DNA of 64,000 nucleotides from Marinobacter sediminum (GTDB lineage Bacteria > Pseudomonadota > Gammaproteobacteria > Pseudomonadales > Oleiphilaceae): the NCBI RefSeq assembly GCF_023657445.1, contig NZ_JAGTWY010000001.1, positions 496,001 to 560,000 of the forward strand, written 5' to 3'. A model generated the notes under the pieces. The model had not been told where the DNA came from, did no database searches, and saw nothing but the letters and a program-made list of their open reading frames with translations. A program made the position numbers and the translations under genes. Shown one piece after another: positions 33,695 through 42,727 of the stretch. Each line of letters opens with the position of its first letter. Position 1 is the stretch's first letter.

Positions 33695-34846
33695 ATGACT
33701 GTGTCTGTTGATAAAGAAGAACTGGCGATGTTCCGGGAGTCGGTTATTAAGGCCCTGGAAAAAGAAGTGACGCCGCACTACGAGGCCTGGGAAAAGTCCG
33801 GCCTGGTGCCTCGCGAACTTTGGAACACCCTCGGCAACGCCGGCATGCTGTGCGTGGATGTGCCGGAGGAGTGGGGTGGCATCGGTGCGCCTTTTCAGTT
33901 CTCCGTGGTGGTGGGTGAAGAACTTGCCCGAATGGGGTTCGGCGCGCTGTCCACCAACGTTATGGTGCACTCGGATATTGTTGCGCCCTACCTGAGCCAT
34001 ATGGGGAACGAGGAGCAACGGCAGCAATGGTTGCCCAAGCTGGTTTCCGGTGAAGCCGTTGGCGCCATTGCCATGACCGAGCCAGGCGCAGGCAGTGACC
34101 TGCAGGCGATTCGCACCAGTGCGGTTAAGGATGGCGACGAGTACATCCTCAATGGCTCGAAAACGTTCATTACCAATGGCCAGCACGCAGACATGGTGAT
34201 TGTGGCGGCCAAAACCGACCCGAAAGCCGGTGCGCGCGGTATCAGCCTGTTCCTGGTGGACACTTCTCTGCCGGGCTACAGCAGGGGCCGGAACCTGGAC
34301 AAAATCGGCCAGCACTCTGGGGACACTTCGGAGCTGTTTTTCTCGGATATGCGCATTCCAGCCTCAGCCCTGCTGGGTGAAGAAGGGCAGGGTTTTATGT
34401 ATCTGATGCGCGAACTGCCCCGTGAACGGCTGGTGATTGGTGCCCTGGGTGTGGCGGCGGCACGCGGTGCGCTGGATCTGACCATCGCCTATGCCCAGGA
34501 GCGTGAGCTGTTTGGACAGAAGTTGGCCCAACTGCAGAATACCCGGTTCGAAATCGCCCGGATGGAGACTGATTACCGGGTGAATCAGGCCTTTGTTAAC
34601 CAGTGTATTGCCGACTATGAACGCGGGGAGCTGGATGCGCCAACCGCGTCCATGGCCAAATACAGCGCTACCGAAATGCAGTGCCAGGTGGCTGACGGCT
34701 GTCTGCAGCTGTTTGGCGGTTACGGCTACACCACCGAGTACCCCATTTCCCGTGCCTTTATGGATGCCCGCGTTCAGCGGATCTATGGTGGCACCTCGGA
34801 AGTGATGAAAGAAATCATTGCCCGGTCCGTGCTGGGCAAGGGCTGA
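33695..34846 (+). CDS. Acyl-CoA dehydrogenase
   Basis: A 383-residue flavoenzyme of the acyl-CoA dehydrogenase family. The FAD/substrate motifs are GAIAMTEPGAGSDLQAIRTS and FGGYGYTTEYPISRAFMDAR, with the QRIYGGTSEVMKEIIARS end. The start at ATG 33695 has AGGAG six bases upstream; an in-frame ATG at 33680 lies within five codons. It oxidises an acyl-CoA to the enoyl-CoA. Context suggests a short or 2-methyl-branched substrate, but long-chain types share the sequence pattern. It is 24 bases after the SDR gene. Confidence 0.9.
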   Translation: MTVSVDKEELAMFRESVIKALEKEVTPHYEAWEKSGLVPRELWNTLGNAGMLCVDVPEEWGGIGAPFQFSVVVGEELARMGFGALSTNVMVHSDIVAPYLSHMGNEEQRQQWLPKLVSGEAVGAIAMTEPGAGSDLQAIRTSAVKDGDEYILNGSKTFITNGQHADMVIVAAKTDPKAGARGISLFLVDTSLPGYSRGRNLDKIGQHSGDTSELFFSDMRIPASALLGEEGQGFMYLMRELPRERLVIGALGVAAARGALDLTIAYAQERELFGQKLAQLQNTRFEIARMETDYRVNQAFVNQCIADYERGELDAPTASMAKYSATEMQCQVADGCLQLFGGYGYTTEYPISRAFMDARVQRIYGGTSEVMKEIIARSVLGKG

Positions 34847-34868
34847 CAGGTTTGAGTGAGGGAAAATC

Positions 34869-36050
34869 ATGAGTGACAACAGCGTTGTAATTGCAGGCTC
34901 CGCCCGGACTCCCATGGGCGGCCTGATGGGCTCTTTGAGCTCCGTGCGTTCTCCGCAGCTGGGTGCTGAATCCATCAAGGCAGCCATTGAACGTTCCGGT
35001 CTCCAGCCTGCAGATGTCCAGGAAGTGATCATGGGCTGTGTCTTGCCCGCCGGCCTTGGGCAGGCTCCGGCTCGGCAGGCTTCACGAGCGTCGGGCATTC
35101 CGGACAGTTCCGGTTGTACCACCATAAACAAGATGTGCGGTTCCGGTATGCAGGCCGTGATCCTGGCTCACGATCAGATCAAGGCAGGTACCAACAACAT
35201 CATGATTGCCGGTGGTATGGAGAACATGAGTCAGGCTCCATATCTGCTTCCCAAGGCCCGTGCCGGCATGCGAATGGGTCATGGCCAGGTTCTGGACAGC
35301 ATGTTTCTGGACGGTCTTGAAGACGCCTATGAGGGTGGTCTGATGGGCGTGTTTGCCCAACGTACTGCAGACAAATACGACATCAGTCGGCAGGCTATGG
35401 ACGAATTTGCCATTGGTTCACTGCAAAAGTCCCTGGCTGCCATTGAAAATGGCTGGTTCAGGGATGAGATTGTGCCGGTGAGCGTTCCTGGCCGTGGTGG
35501 TGAAACCCTGGTCGAGATTGATGAGCAGCCAGGCAATGCCAGGCCGGAAAAGATTCCCAGTCTGAAACCGGCGTTTGCCAAAGACGGTTCAGTAACCGCA
35601 GCCAACTCCAGTTCGATCAGTGACGGTGCCTCGGCCCTGGTGTTGGCTTCGGCGGCGGAGGCAGATGCGCGCGGCCTGACTCCGCAGGCAAGGATTCTTG
35701 CTCACGCCACTCATGCCCGGTTGCCCTCGGAATTCACGCTTGCGCCGATTGGCGCCATTGAGAAGGTCCTCAAGAAGGTGGACTGGTCCGTGGACGACGT
35801 GGACCTGTTCGAAATCAATGAGGCCTTTGCGGTGGTGACTCTGGCGGCTATCAATGAACTCGGGCTGCCGGCCGAGAAGGTCAATGTGCATGGCGGTGCC
35901 TGTGCCCTTGGCCACCCGATTGGCTCATCGGGCTCACGGATCATTGTGACCCTGATCAATGCGTTGAAGCAGCGGGGCCTGAAGCGCGGAGTGGCCTCTC
36001 TTTGCATCGGTGGTGGTGAAGGTACGGCGGTTGCGATTGAACTGATCTGA
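34869..36050 (+). CDS. Acetyl-CoA C-acyltransferase (thiolase)
   Basis: A 393-residue thiolase. The acylated Cys is Cys90 in INKMCGSGMQAV; His349 lies in GGACALGHPIGSSGSR and the deprotonating Cys379 in SLCIGGGEGTA. The full-length size and these motifs show an active enzyme. It cleaves 3-ketoacyl-CoA to acetyl-CoA (and propionyl-CoA when the substrate is 2-methylacetoacetyl-CoA), completing the pathway begun by the two upstream genes. Confidence 0.93.
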   Translation: MSDNSVVIAGSARTPMGGLMGSLSSVRSPQLGAESIKAAIERSGLQPADVQEVIMGCVLPAGLGQAPARQASRASGIPDSSGCTTINKMCGSGMQAVILAHDQIKAGTNNIMIAGGMENMSQAPYLLPKARAGMRMGHGQVLDSMFLDGLEDAYEGGLMGVFAQRTADKYDISRQAMDEFAIGSLQKSLAAIENGWFRDEIVPVSVPGRGGETLVEIDEQPGNARPEKIPSLKPAFAKDGSVTAANSSSISDGASALVLASAAEADARGLTPQARILAHATHARLPSEFTLAPIGAIEKVLKKVDWSVDDVDLFEINEAFAVVTLAAINELGLPAEKVNVHGGACALGHPIGSSGSRIIVTLINALKQRGLKRGVASLCIGGGEGTAVAIELI

Positions 36051-36069
36051 TTTCGCGGCCTTTAGGGCT

Positions 36070-36164
36070 GGACATGGGCTGGGCGAGTCTTTTCTTCTGG
36101 GAAAAGAACTCGCTGAGCTCAGGCACCTTTGTCCCGGCAGAAAAGACCCATCCAGCCCATGTCC
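36070..36164. repeat. Imperfect 33-bp inverted repeat after the thiolase gene
   Basis: Arms 36070-36102 and 36132-36164 pair with about five mismatches; the outer GGACATGGGCTGG/CCAGCCCATGTCC is perfect. The loop is about 29 bases. It lies between the stops of two convergent genes and has no T-run. It may end or stabilise both messages. Confidence 0.8.
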
Positions 36165-36219
36165 GGTTGAACTTTAGGCATACTCTCTTCCCTTTTCCTT
36201 ACCTGTGAAAAGAGGAGAA

Positions 36220-36498
36220 TTACGCCGTCTTTGTTTGTGTTGCCCTGGGAGCAGCCAGGGCAACTTCTGCCACCGTATGCAGCTTCTCCAACTGCGCCTG
36301 CAGCATGGCAATTGGCCGTGTCCCCTCCAGTGTGAGGATGATGTCCAGGTTCTCACCGACGCCCTCCACGACCATCTTGGCAACTCGGAACCCACGAATC
36401 CGTATGACCTGACACAGGCGCTCCAGCGCTGCTGTCTCATGGCTCATCTGGCAGGTGAGGGTGTAGCTTGGTATCGATCGCTGATTTTGCGGGTTCAT
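36220..36498 (-). CDS. ilvM: Acetolactate synthase II small subunit (ACT domain)
   Basis: A 92-residue protein. ALERLCQVIRIRGFRVAKMVVEG is an ACT-domain core like IlvM, followed by LDIILTLEGTRPIAMLQAQLEKL. It overlaps the end of ilvG by four bases (ATGA), the usual ilvGM layout. The small subunit activates and stabilises the catalytic subunit in branched-chain amino acid synthesis. Confidence 0.9.
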   Translation of the reverse strand: MNPQNQRSIPSYTLTCQMSHETAALERLCQVIRIRGFRVAKMVVEGVGENLDIILTLEGTRPIAMLQAQLEKLHTVAEVALAAPRATQTKTA

Positions 36499-38195
36499 GC
36501 GACGTGCTCCCTTTGGGCTTTGGTGGTGCGCTTGGTTTCGTCGATCATTTCTCGGTTGCTGGCGCCAGGCTTGACGATGGGCCAGACGTTTTCTTCCCGG
36601 GCGATGGCCACGTGCAGCAACATGGGGCCGTCGTAAGCCAGGATGGTTTCGATTCCGCGGCGGATCTGGTCGGTGCGCTCGATGTGGAGGGCCGGGATGT
36701 CGAATGCTCGCGCCATGGCAACGAAGTCCGGGTTGTCGTCCAGGTTAATCTGGCTTTCCCGGTTGTTGTAGAACAGTTCCTGTTGCTGGCGGACCATGCC
36801 CAGGCACTGGTTATCCAGAATGATGATTTTCAATGGCAGGTTGTAGCGGCGGATCGTGGCAAGCTCCTGGGCATTCATCATGAAGGAGCCGTCGCCGGCA
36901 ACGTTAATGACGGTGCTTGTACGGTCAGCAAACTGGGCGCCAATGGCGGCGGGCAGGCCAAAGCCCATGGTGCCCAGACCACCACTGGACAGGTGATGGC
37001 GGGGATGATCGAACTGGTAATGCTGGGCGACCCACATCTGGTGCTGGCCTACGTCGCAGGCGATGACGGTATCGTCTTGTGTGATACGGGACAGCTGCCG
37101 GATGAACGCCGGGCCTGTGATCGGGGCCAGGGGTTCCTCGTTGTCAGCGGCGCTGAAACCGCCCGTGGTGCTCCAGTTACGGCATTGTTTCTGCCAGTCG
37201 TGGATCGCCAGCGGTGCCTTTTTCAGGTCGTCTGTGAGGCTTTCCAGAATGCTGTTGAGATCGCCGCGCAACGCCAGGTCAGCGGGGCGCAGTTTATTGA
37301 TTTCAGCGGCGTCGGCATCAATGTGGATCATCCTGGCATTGGGAGCGAAGGTATCCAGCTTGCCTGTGGCGCGGTCATCCAGGCGGGCGCCGACCACGAG
37401 CAGGAGGTCGCACTCGTCAACGGCACGGTTGGCGGCCCGGGAGCCATGCATGCCCAGCATGCCCAGGTGATGGGTGCTGTGCTTGCCCCCATTGCCGATC
37501 CCCTTGAGCGTGACAACGCTCGGCAACTCCGACGTCTCGGCAAAGTCCCGGAAACCGGTTTCGGCGTGGGCCAGGCTGACACCGCCGCCGCTGTAGAGCA
37601 GGGGCTTGCGTGCGGAACGCAGCATGGTCATTGCTTCTGAAAGGTCCGGGGAGGCAGGTTGTGCGGTGTCCGCGGCGGCACTGGGGGCCGGACTGGCCTC
37701 GGCCAGCAGGATATCTTTGGGGATATCGATCCATACCGGCCCCGGGCGACCACTCTGGGCCAGGTGGATGGCCTCTTCCATGATCGCAGGGAGGTCATCT
37801 GCGCTATCCACGAGGTAACTGTGTTTGACGATGCCCAGCGTCATGCCGAGCACGTCGGTTTCCTGGAAGGCATCAGTGCCGATCAGACCGGAGGGAACCT
37901 GGCCGGTGATAACCAGCATCGGAATGGAATCCCGGTGGGCGTTGGCAACGCCGGTGATCAGGTTGGTGGCGCCAGGGCCAGAGGTGGCAATGCAAACCCC
38001 CAGCTTGCCGCTGGCCCGCGCGTAACCATCTGCCGCCAGTGCGCAACCCTGCTCGTGGCGACACAGCACATGCTCGGTTCCGACATCATCCACCAGCGCG
38101 TCGTAGAGCGGCATGATGCAGCCGCCCGGATAGCCAAAAACCGTGCTGATGTCATGGTGGTGGAACGCTTCAAGAATCTGCTGTGCGCCGTTCAT
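36495..38195 (-). CDS. ilvG: Acetolactate synthase II large subunit
   Basis: A 566-residue thiamine-diphosphate enzyme. The catalytic Glu48 is in LCRHEQGCALAADGYAR, and the ThDP/Mg motif is AGDGSFMMNAQELATIRRYN. It joins two pyruvates, or pyruvate and 2-oxobutyrate, to acetohydroxy acids, the first common step for valine, leucine and isoleucine. No frameshift is present, so unlike E. coli K-12 ilvG it is intact. Upstream are a leader peptide and attenuator. Confidence 0.95.
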   Translation of the reverse strand: MNGAQQILEAFHHHDISTVFGYPGGCIMPLYDALVDDVGTEHVLCRHEQGCALAADGYARASGKLGVCIATSGPGATNLITGVANAHRDSIPMLVITGQVPSGLIGTDAFQETDVLGMTLGIVKHSYLVDSADDLPAIMEEAIHLAQSGRPGPVWIDIPKDILLAEASPAPSAAADTAQPASPDLSEAMTMLRSARKPLLYSGGGVSLAHAETGFRDFAETSELPSVVTLKGIGNGGKHSTHHLGMLGMHGSRAANRAVDECDLLLVVGARLDDRATGKLDTFAPNARMIHIDADAAEINKLRPADLALRGDLNSILESLTDDLKKAPLAIHDWQKQCRNWSTTGGFSAADNEEPLAPITGPAFIRQLSRITQDDTVIACDVGQHQMWVAQHYQFDHPRHHLSSGGLGTMGFGLPAAIGAQFADRTSTVINVAGDGSFMMNAQELATIRRYNLPLKIIILDNQCLGMVRQQQELFYNNRESQINLDDNPDFVAMARAFDIPALHIERTDQIRRGIETILAYDGPMLLHVAIAREENVWPIVKPGASNREMIDETKRTTKAQREHVA

Positions 38196-38222
38196 GGTCG
38201 TTTTCCCTTTTTTCTTGGCCGC

Positions 38223-38258
38223 AAAAAAAAGCCCCCGGGACCTTTCGGTGCCGGGGGC
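38223..38258 (-). terminator. Attenuator terminator of ilvGM
   Basis: On the minus strand the stem GCCCCCGG...CCGGGGGC (38231-38258) is followed by an eight-T run (38223-38230). A copy of CCGGGGGCTTTT occurs upstream at 38306-38317 and can pair with AAAAGCCCCCGG at 38251-38262, forming an anti-terminator that excludes the terminator. Confidence 0.9.
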
Positions 38259-38282
38259 TTTTGGTGTTTTGTCAGGTTGTTG

Positions 38283-38375
38283 CTATCTCACCCGCTTGTC
38301 CACGCAAAAGCCCCCGGACGGTACCACGACCACCAGGACAAGCTTCACAAGGACAATCACTGCGTTGAGATTCAT
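38283..38375 (-). CDS. ilvL: ilv leader peptide
   Basis: A 30-residue reading frame, MNLNAVIVLVKLVLVVVV followed by PSGGFCVDKRVR. Twelve of residues 6-18 are Val, Ile or Leu. Stalling of the ribosome on these codons when charged tRNAs are scarce would favour the anti-terminator and allow ilvGM transcription. An in-frame ATG nine codons upstream (38402) could also be used. The ribosome site is weak. The gene is too short to be seen as an ordinary ORF, but the composition and the downstream attenuator make the call firm. Confidence 0.88.
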   Translation of the reverse strand: MNLNAVIVLVKLVLVVVVPSGGFCVDKRVR

Positions 38376-38419
38376 AAAATGAACAATCTGCTCTGAATTC
38401 ATGAAAAGTTTCTGTGTAG

Positions 38420-38449
38420 AATCTACCCCACGTTTTTGACCGGTTGCAA
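38420..38449 (-). promoter_or_regulatory. Promoter candidate of the ilvLGM transcript
   Basis: On the minus strand TTGCAA (38444-38449) and TAGATT (38420-38425) are 18 bases apart, upstream of the leader peptide. This is a reasonable sigma-70 pair at the expected place. Confidence 0.5.
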
Positions 38450-38525
38450 CTGTTTCTTGCCGGTTTTTTCATCGGGCCTGATTTTCCCGCACTCAATCAC
38501 GGATTTGATGCACTGCGAGCGTTTC

Positions 38526-39608
38526 ATGAGTAAAGCAAAATGGGGTTCCCTGGGTTTATCCCTTCTGATCATTATTGCCCTGGTGGTCTGGATGGCGACC
38601 GGCGAAATCAAGGTGGCCAGTGATCAGGCGCCGGATCAGCGAAACGCTGGCGAACGGCCGCTGACCAGTGTCCAGGTTCAGACGCTTTCGGCAAGGCTGT
38701 ATGAACCGGGTTTGCTGCTGCAGGGGCAACTTGAGCCCTGGCATTCCGTTACGATCAGTGCCCGGGTTGCCGGAACGGTTGAAAGCATGGCCGTGGATCT
38801 GGGCGAACACGTTCAGTCAGGACAGGCATTGCTGACACTCTCTGATGATGGCCGCCGGTCGGTTGTGGAGCGCTGGGAGGCCCGGGCACGAAAACTCGAT
38901 GCAGACCTGGCAGCCGCCCGGAGGTTGCGTTCGAATAACCTGGTTTCCCAGTCGGAGTTGCTCAACCTGCAAAGTGAGCTGGCAGCGGCGTCCGCAGAAC
39001 TGGTAGCGGCAAGACTTAATGTTTCCCACCTGACTCCGCGAGCACCCTTCGACGGCATTATCAATGGCAAGACTGTAGAGCAGGGCAGCCTGGTGCAGGT
39101 AGGTTCATCGCTGTTCGAATTGGTACGCATTGATCGGCTGAAAGCAAGAGCACAGGTGCCCCAGCAATCTGTGAGTGAGGTCGCTCCGGGGCAAGGGGTG
39201 CGTGTGGATCTTCTTGATGGCGAACAGCTCAATGGCATCGTAACCTTTGTTGCCAGTGCTGCGGACCCGCAGACCCGCAGCTTTGCTGTCGAAATTGCCG
39301 TTGAGAACCCGGAACTTCACCGTGTTGCAGGCGGCAGTGCCAGTTTGCGTATTGCGCTGCCGGAGGTAAAAGCCATCTTCATTTCACCGGCTTACCTTTC
39401 TCTGGGCGACGATGGTCGGCCGGGCGTCAAATTTGTTGGCCAGGACAATCAGGTGGTTTTCCAAACGGTAAAGTTGTTAAGCGTCTCCACGGATGGCGCC
39501 TGGGTGACCGGCCTGCCAGACGAGATTCGCCTGATCACTCGCGGTGGTGGTTTCGTCAGTGTGGGTGAGCAGGTTCGTCCCGTTGACTCTGCTGAAGACC
39601 GGGGTTAG
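38526..39608 (+). CDS. RND efflux periplasmic adaptor (membrane-fusion protein)
   Basis: A 360-residue protein with an N-terminal membrane anchor (LGLSLLIIIALVVWMATG). Barrel-sandwich hybrid halves are SVTISARVAGTVESMAVDLG and LTPRAPFDGIINGKTVEQGS; between them is a short helical hairpin (RARKLDADLAAARRLRSNNL). It links the inner-membrane RND pump to an outer-membrane channel. The start at 38526 is chosen since it gives the usual anchor; longer frames from 38436 or 38508 have poor ribosome sites. It is five bases before the pump gene. No outer-membrane gene is nearby. Confidence 0.88.
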   Translation: MSKAKWGSLGLSLLIIIALVVWMATGEIKVASDQAPDQRNAGERPLTSVQVQTLSARLYEPGLLLQGQLEPWHSVTISARVAGTVESMAVDLGEHVQSGQALLTLSDDGRRSVVERWEARARKLDADLAAARRLRSNNLVSQSELLNLQSELAAASAELVAARLNVSHLTPRAPFDGIINGKTVEQGSLVQVGSSLFELVRIDRLKARAQVPQQSVSEVAPGQGVRVDLLDGEQLNGIVTFVASAADPQTRSFAVEIAVENPELHRVAGGSASLRIALPEVKAIFISPAYLSLGDDGRPGVKFVGQDNQVVFQTVKLLSVSTDGAWVTGLPDEIRLITRGGGFVSVGEQVRPVDSAEDRG

Positions 39609-39613
39609 AGACC

Positions 39614-42600
39614 ATGCGAGCGCTGATTTTCGCCGCCATGGATCGAAGCCGCACCACGCTTCTGACCCTGTTGTTCCTGTTTATCGGAGGGATCGCCGCG
39701 TTTCAGACAATCCCGAAGGAAGCGAACCCGGATGTCACGATTCCGGTCATATACATTTCCGTGACCCTGGAAGGTATCAGTCCCGAGGATGCCGAGCGTC
39801 TGCTGGTGCGGCCCTTGGAACAGGAGTTGCGCTCGCTTGAAGGCATCAAGGAGATGCGGGGTACGGCATCGGAAGGACACGCCTCGGTGGTTCTGGAATT
39901 CGACGCCGGCTTTGACTCGGATAAAGCCTTGCAGGATGTCCGGGAAAAAGTGGACACCGCCCGGAGCAAAATTCCCGATGAGGCGGATGAGCCCCGCGTC
40001 AATGAGATCAATGTTTCGCTCTTCCCGGTGCTGTCGGTTGGTCTCTCCGGCCCCTTGTCCGAGCGGGAACTGATTACCGTCGCGAGAAATCTTCAGGACG
40101 CCATTGAAGCCATTCCGGAAGTGCTGGAAGTTGAGATTGGGGGTGATCGTGAGGATCTGCTGGAGGTGGTGGTTGATCCCCAGGTACTGGAGAGCTATGG
40201 CATCGATTTCGACCAGCTTGCCTCCCTGGTGACACGGAATAACCAGCTGGTCGCGGCAGGCTCGCTGGATACCGGCAACGGCCGTATGTCCCTCAAGGTA
40301 CCCGGTGTCATCGAAAGCATTGAGGATGTGATGTCCCTGCCGATCAAGGTAGATGGTGACACAGTGGTGACGTTCGGCGACGTGGCCATGCTGCAACGAA
40401 CCTTCAAGGATCCAACCGGCTTCGCTCGCATTAACGGGGAACCGGCACTGGTGCTGGAGATCTCCAAGCGAACCGGTGCCAATATCATCGAAACCGTCGG
40501 TCAGGTGCGTTCGCTGATTGAACAGGCAAAGCCGCGACTGCCAGATGCCCTGGAGGTCCGCTACATCATGGACCAGTCGGAGGAAGTCCGGGATATTCTC
40601 AGTGACCTTCTGAACAACGTTCTGACTGCCATTGTGCTGGTGATCATTGTTGTGATTGCGGCCATGGGTCCCCGCTCTGCCATGCTGGTTGGCCTCACTA
40701 TTCCGGGTGCTTTTCTGACCGGAATCCTGGTGATCTGGGGCATGGGGCTGACACTCAATATTGTCGTGTTGTTCAGCCTGATTCTGGTCGCCGGCATGCT
40801 GGTAGACGGGGCGATTGTGGTTTCCGAACTGGCTGACCGGAATCTCTCTGAGGGCCAGACGGTTAAATCCGCGTGGGCCGAAGCCGCCAGCCGTATGGCA
40901 TGGCCCATCATTGCCTCTACCGCGACCACTCTGGCGGTGTTCGTGCCATTGCTTTTCTGGCCGGGTGTGGTTGGCGAGTTTATGAGTTACCTGCCACTGA
41001 CGGTGATAATCTGCCTTACCGCGTCGCTGGCGATGGCGCTGGTTTTCCTGCCGGTGCTTGGCGGTGTCAGCGGAGGCAGACGCGCCCGTCAGGGGCACAA
41101 GGCAGGGCGGATGATGCAGCGTTATCGCTGGCTTCTGTCGGTCCTGCTGAGATTTCCGGGGTTCACCCTGTTGGGCGTGCTGGGCGTCATCCTGGTAATT
41201 TACGCGGCTTATGGGAAATTCAATTACGGGGTTGAGTTCTTTCCCAGTGTGGAGCCGGATTCCGCGCAGGTGCAGATCCGCGCCCGGGGTGATCTTTCCG
41301 TCTGGGAAAGGGATGACATTGTTCGGAAAGTAGAAGCGCGACTGCGTGGTATGCCGGAAGTGGATGCGCTCTATGCCCGGTCCATGATCAGCCCCGGCAA
41401 CCGGATGGCGCCGGATGTCATCGGCGTATTACAGTTTCAGTTCACCGATTGGTTCGCGCGGCGTCCAGCCAGCGCAATTCTCGAGGATTTCCGTTCGCGC
41501 ACGGCCGACATCCCCGGTATTCAGCTGGAGTTTCGCAAGCAGGAGGGCGGCCCGGCTGAAGGCAAGCCCATTGAGCTTCAGGTGAGCAGCCGTGACAACA
41601 CCCGGCTGAACGGTTTTGTGGATACCATCGAGGACCGGATGCGCGCACTGGGTGGCTTTGCAGACATTGAAGATGATCGCAGTCTGCCGGGTATCGAATG
41701 GCGCCTGAAGGTGGATCGCGAGGCGGCCGCCCGGTTTGGAACTGATGTGCTCAGCATTGGCAGTGCCGTCCGTCTGGTCACCAACGGCCTGGTTTTGGCG
41801 ACCTATCGTCCTGAAGACGTGCGGGACGAGGTGGATATTGCCGTGCGGGTGCCGAACAACTGGCGGGAGCTGGACCACTTGCAGCGTCAGACCATTAACA
41901 CGGCCCGAGGTCAGGTGCCTTTGTCTCAGTTCGTGGATCTGGAACCGGGTGACAAGACCAACAGCATCGTTCGCGTTGATGGCCAGCGCACGGTGACGAT
42001 CAAATCGGAGATGGCGCCGGGACGCCGTGTCGATGAACTGCTGAAAAAGCTCCAGGCTGAGATGCCGGAACCGCCCGACGGCGTCGCGGTTAAATTCGCC
42101 GGTGAGAATGAAGACCAGCAGCAAGCCTCAAATTTTCTGGCCACGGCGTTTGTTGTCGCGGTGGTGATGATGCTGCTGATCCTGGTGACCCAGTTCAACT
42201 CCCTGTATCAGACTTTCCTGATCCTTTCGGCCATCGTTCTGTCCACGGCCGGGGTATTGTTGGGGCTGCTGCTGAACGGCCAGTCATTCGGTATTGTTAT
42301 GGTCGGTATGGGAATCATTGCGCTGGCAGGGATTGTGGTGAATAACAATATTATCCTGATCGATACCTACAACCAGATGCGCAAAGGTGGCCTGCCCGCA
42401 TACGAAGCCGCCCTGGAGACAGGTTGCCTGCGTATGAGGCCGGTGTTGCTGACCGCTGTCACAACGGTTCTGGGTTTGACGCCCATGGTTCTTGGCATCA
42501 ATGTCGATCTGTTGACGCCGTCTCTCGGGCTCGGAGCACCATCCACGCAGTGGTGGACCCAACTGTCCAGTGCCATCGCCGGCGGGTTGGCTTTTGCGAC

Positions 42601-42688
42601 AATCCTGACCCTTTTGCTGACCCCGGCAATGCTGGTTCTCGGAGAGAAAGCCGGGCAGAAAGTCAGACGTGTTAACGGTCGGGGCTGA
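39614..42688 (+). CDS. RND-family efflux pump, inner-membrane subunit
   Basis: A 1024-residue AcrB/MdtB-like transporter of normal length with 12 predicted membrane helices and two large periplasmic loops. VAGMLVDGAIVVSELAD in helix 4 holds an acidic residue of the proton path. GIVVNNNIILIDTYNQMRKGG and MRPVLLTAVTTVLGLTPMVLG are standard RND motifs. It would export drugs, solvents or metabolites with the adaptor encoded just upstream; the substrate is unknown. Confidence 0.93.
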   Translation: MRALIFAAMDRSRTTLLTLLFLFIGGIAAFQTIPKEANPDVTIPVIYISVTLEGISPEDAERLLVRPLEQELRSLEGIKEMRGTASEGHASVVLEFDAGFDSDKALQDVREKVDTARSKIPDEADEPRVNEINVSLFPVLSVGLSGPLSERELITVARNLQDAIEAIPEVLEVEIGGDREDLLEVVVDPQVLESYGIDFDQLASLVTRNNQLVAAGSLDTGNGRMSLKVPGVIESIEDVMSLPIKVDGDTVVTFGDVAMLQRTFKDPTGFARINGEPALVLEISKRTGANIIETVGQVRSLIEQAKPRLPDALEVRYIMDQSEEVRDILSDLLNNVLTAIVLVIIVVIAAMGPRSAMLVGLTIPGAFLTGILVIWGMGLTLNIVVLFSLILVAGMLVDGAIVVSELADRNLSEGQTVKSAWAEAASRMAWPIIASTATTLAVFVPLLFWPGVVGEFMSYLPLTVIICLTASLAMALVFLPVLGGVSGGRRARQGHKAGRMMQRYRWLLSVLLRFPGFTLLGVLGVILVIYAAYGKFNYGVEFFPSVEPDSAQVQIRARGDLSVWERDDIVRKVEARLRGMPEVDALYARSMISPGNRMAPDVIGVLQFQFTDWFARRPASAILEDFRSRTADIPGIQLEFRKQEGGPAEGKPIELQVSSRDNTRLNGFVDTIEDRMRALGGFADIEDDRSLPGIEWRLKVDREAAARFGTDVLSIGSAVRLVTNGLVLATYRPEDVRDEVDIAVRVPNNWRELDHLQRQTINTARGQVPLSQFVDLEPGDKTNSIVRVDGQRTVTIKSEMAPGRRVDELLKKLQAEMPEPPDGVAVKFAGENEDQQQASNFLATAFVVAVVMMLLILVTQFNSLYQTFLILSAIVLSTAGVLLGLLLNGQSFGIVMVGMGIIALAGIVVNNNIILIDTYNQMRKGGLPAYEAALETGCLRMRPVLLTAVTTVLGLTPMVLGINVDLLTPSLGLGAPSTQWWTQLSSAIAGGLAFATILTLLLTPAMLVLGEKAGQKVRRVNGRG

Positions 42689-42727
42689 CTGTGTTTTCTT
42701 TCATTGCGCTTGCCCGTGAGTATATAG

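Noticed and set aside
39605..41098. 497-codon open frame on the minus strand, opposite the RND pump gene
   Set aside because: Rich in His and Gln with no domain; antisense of a well-formed RND transporter.
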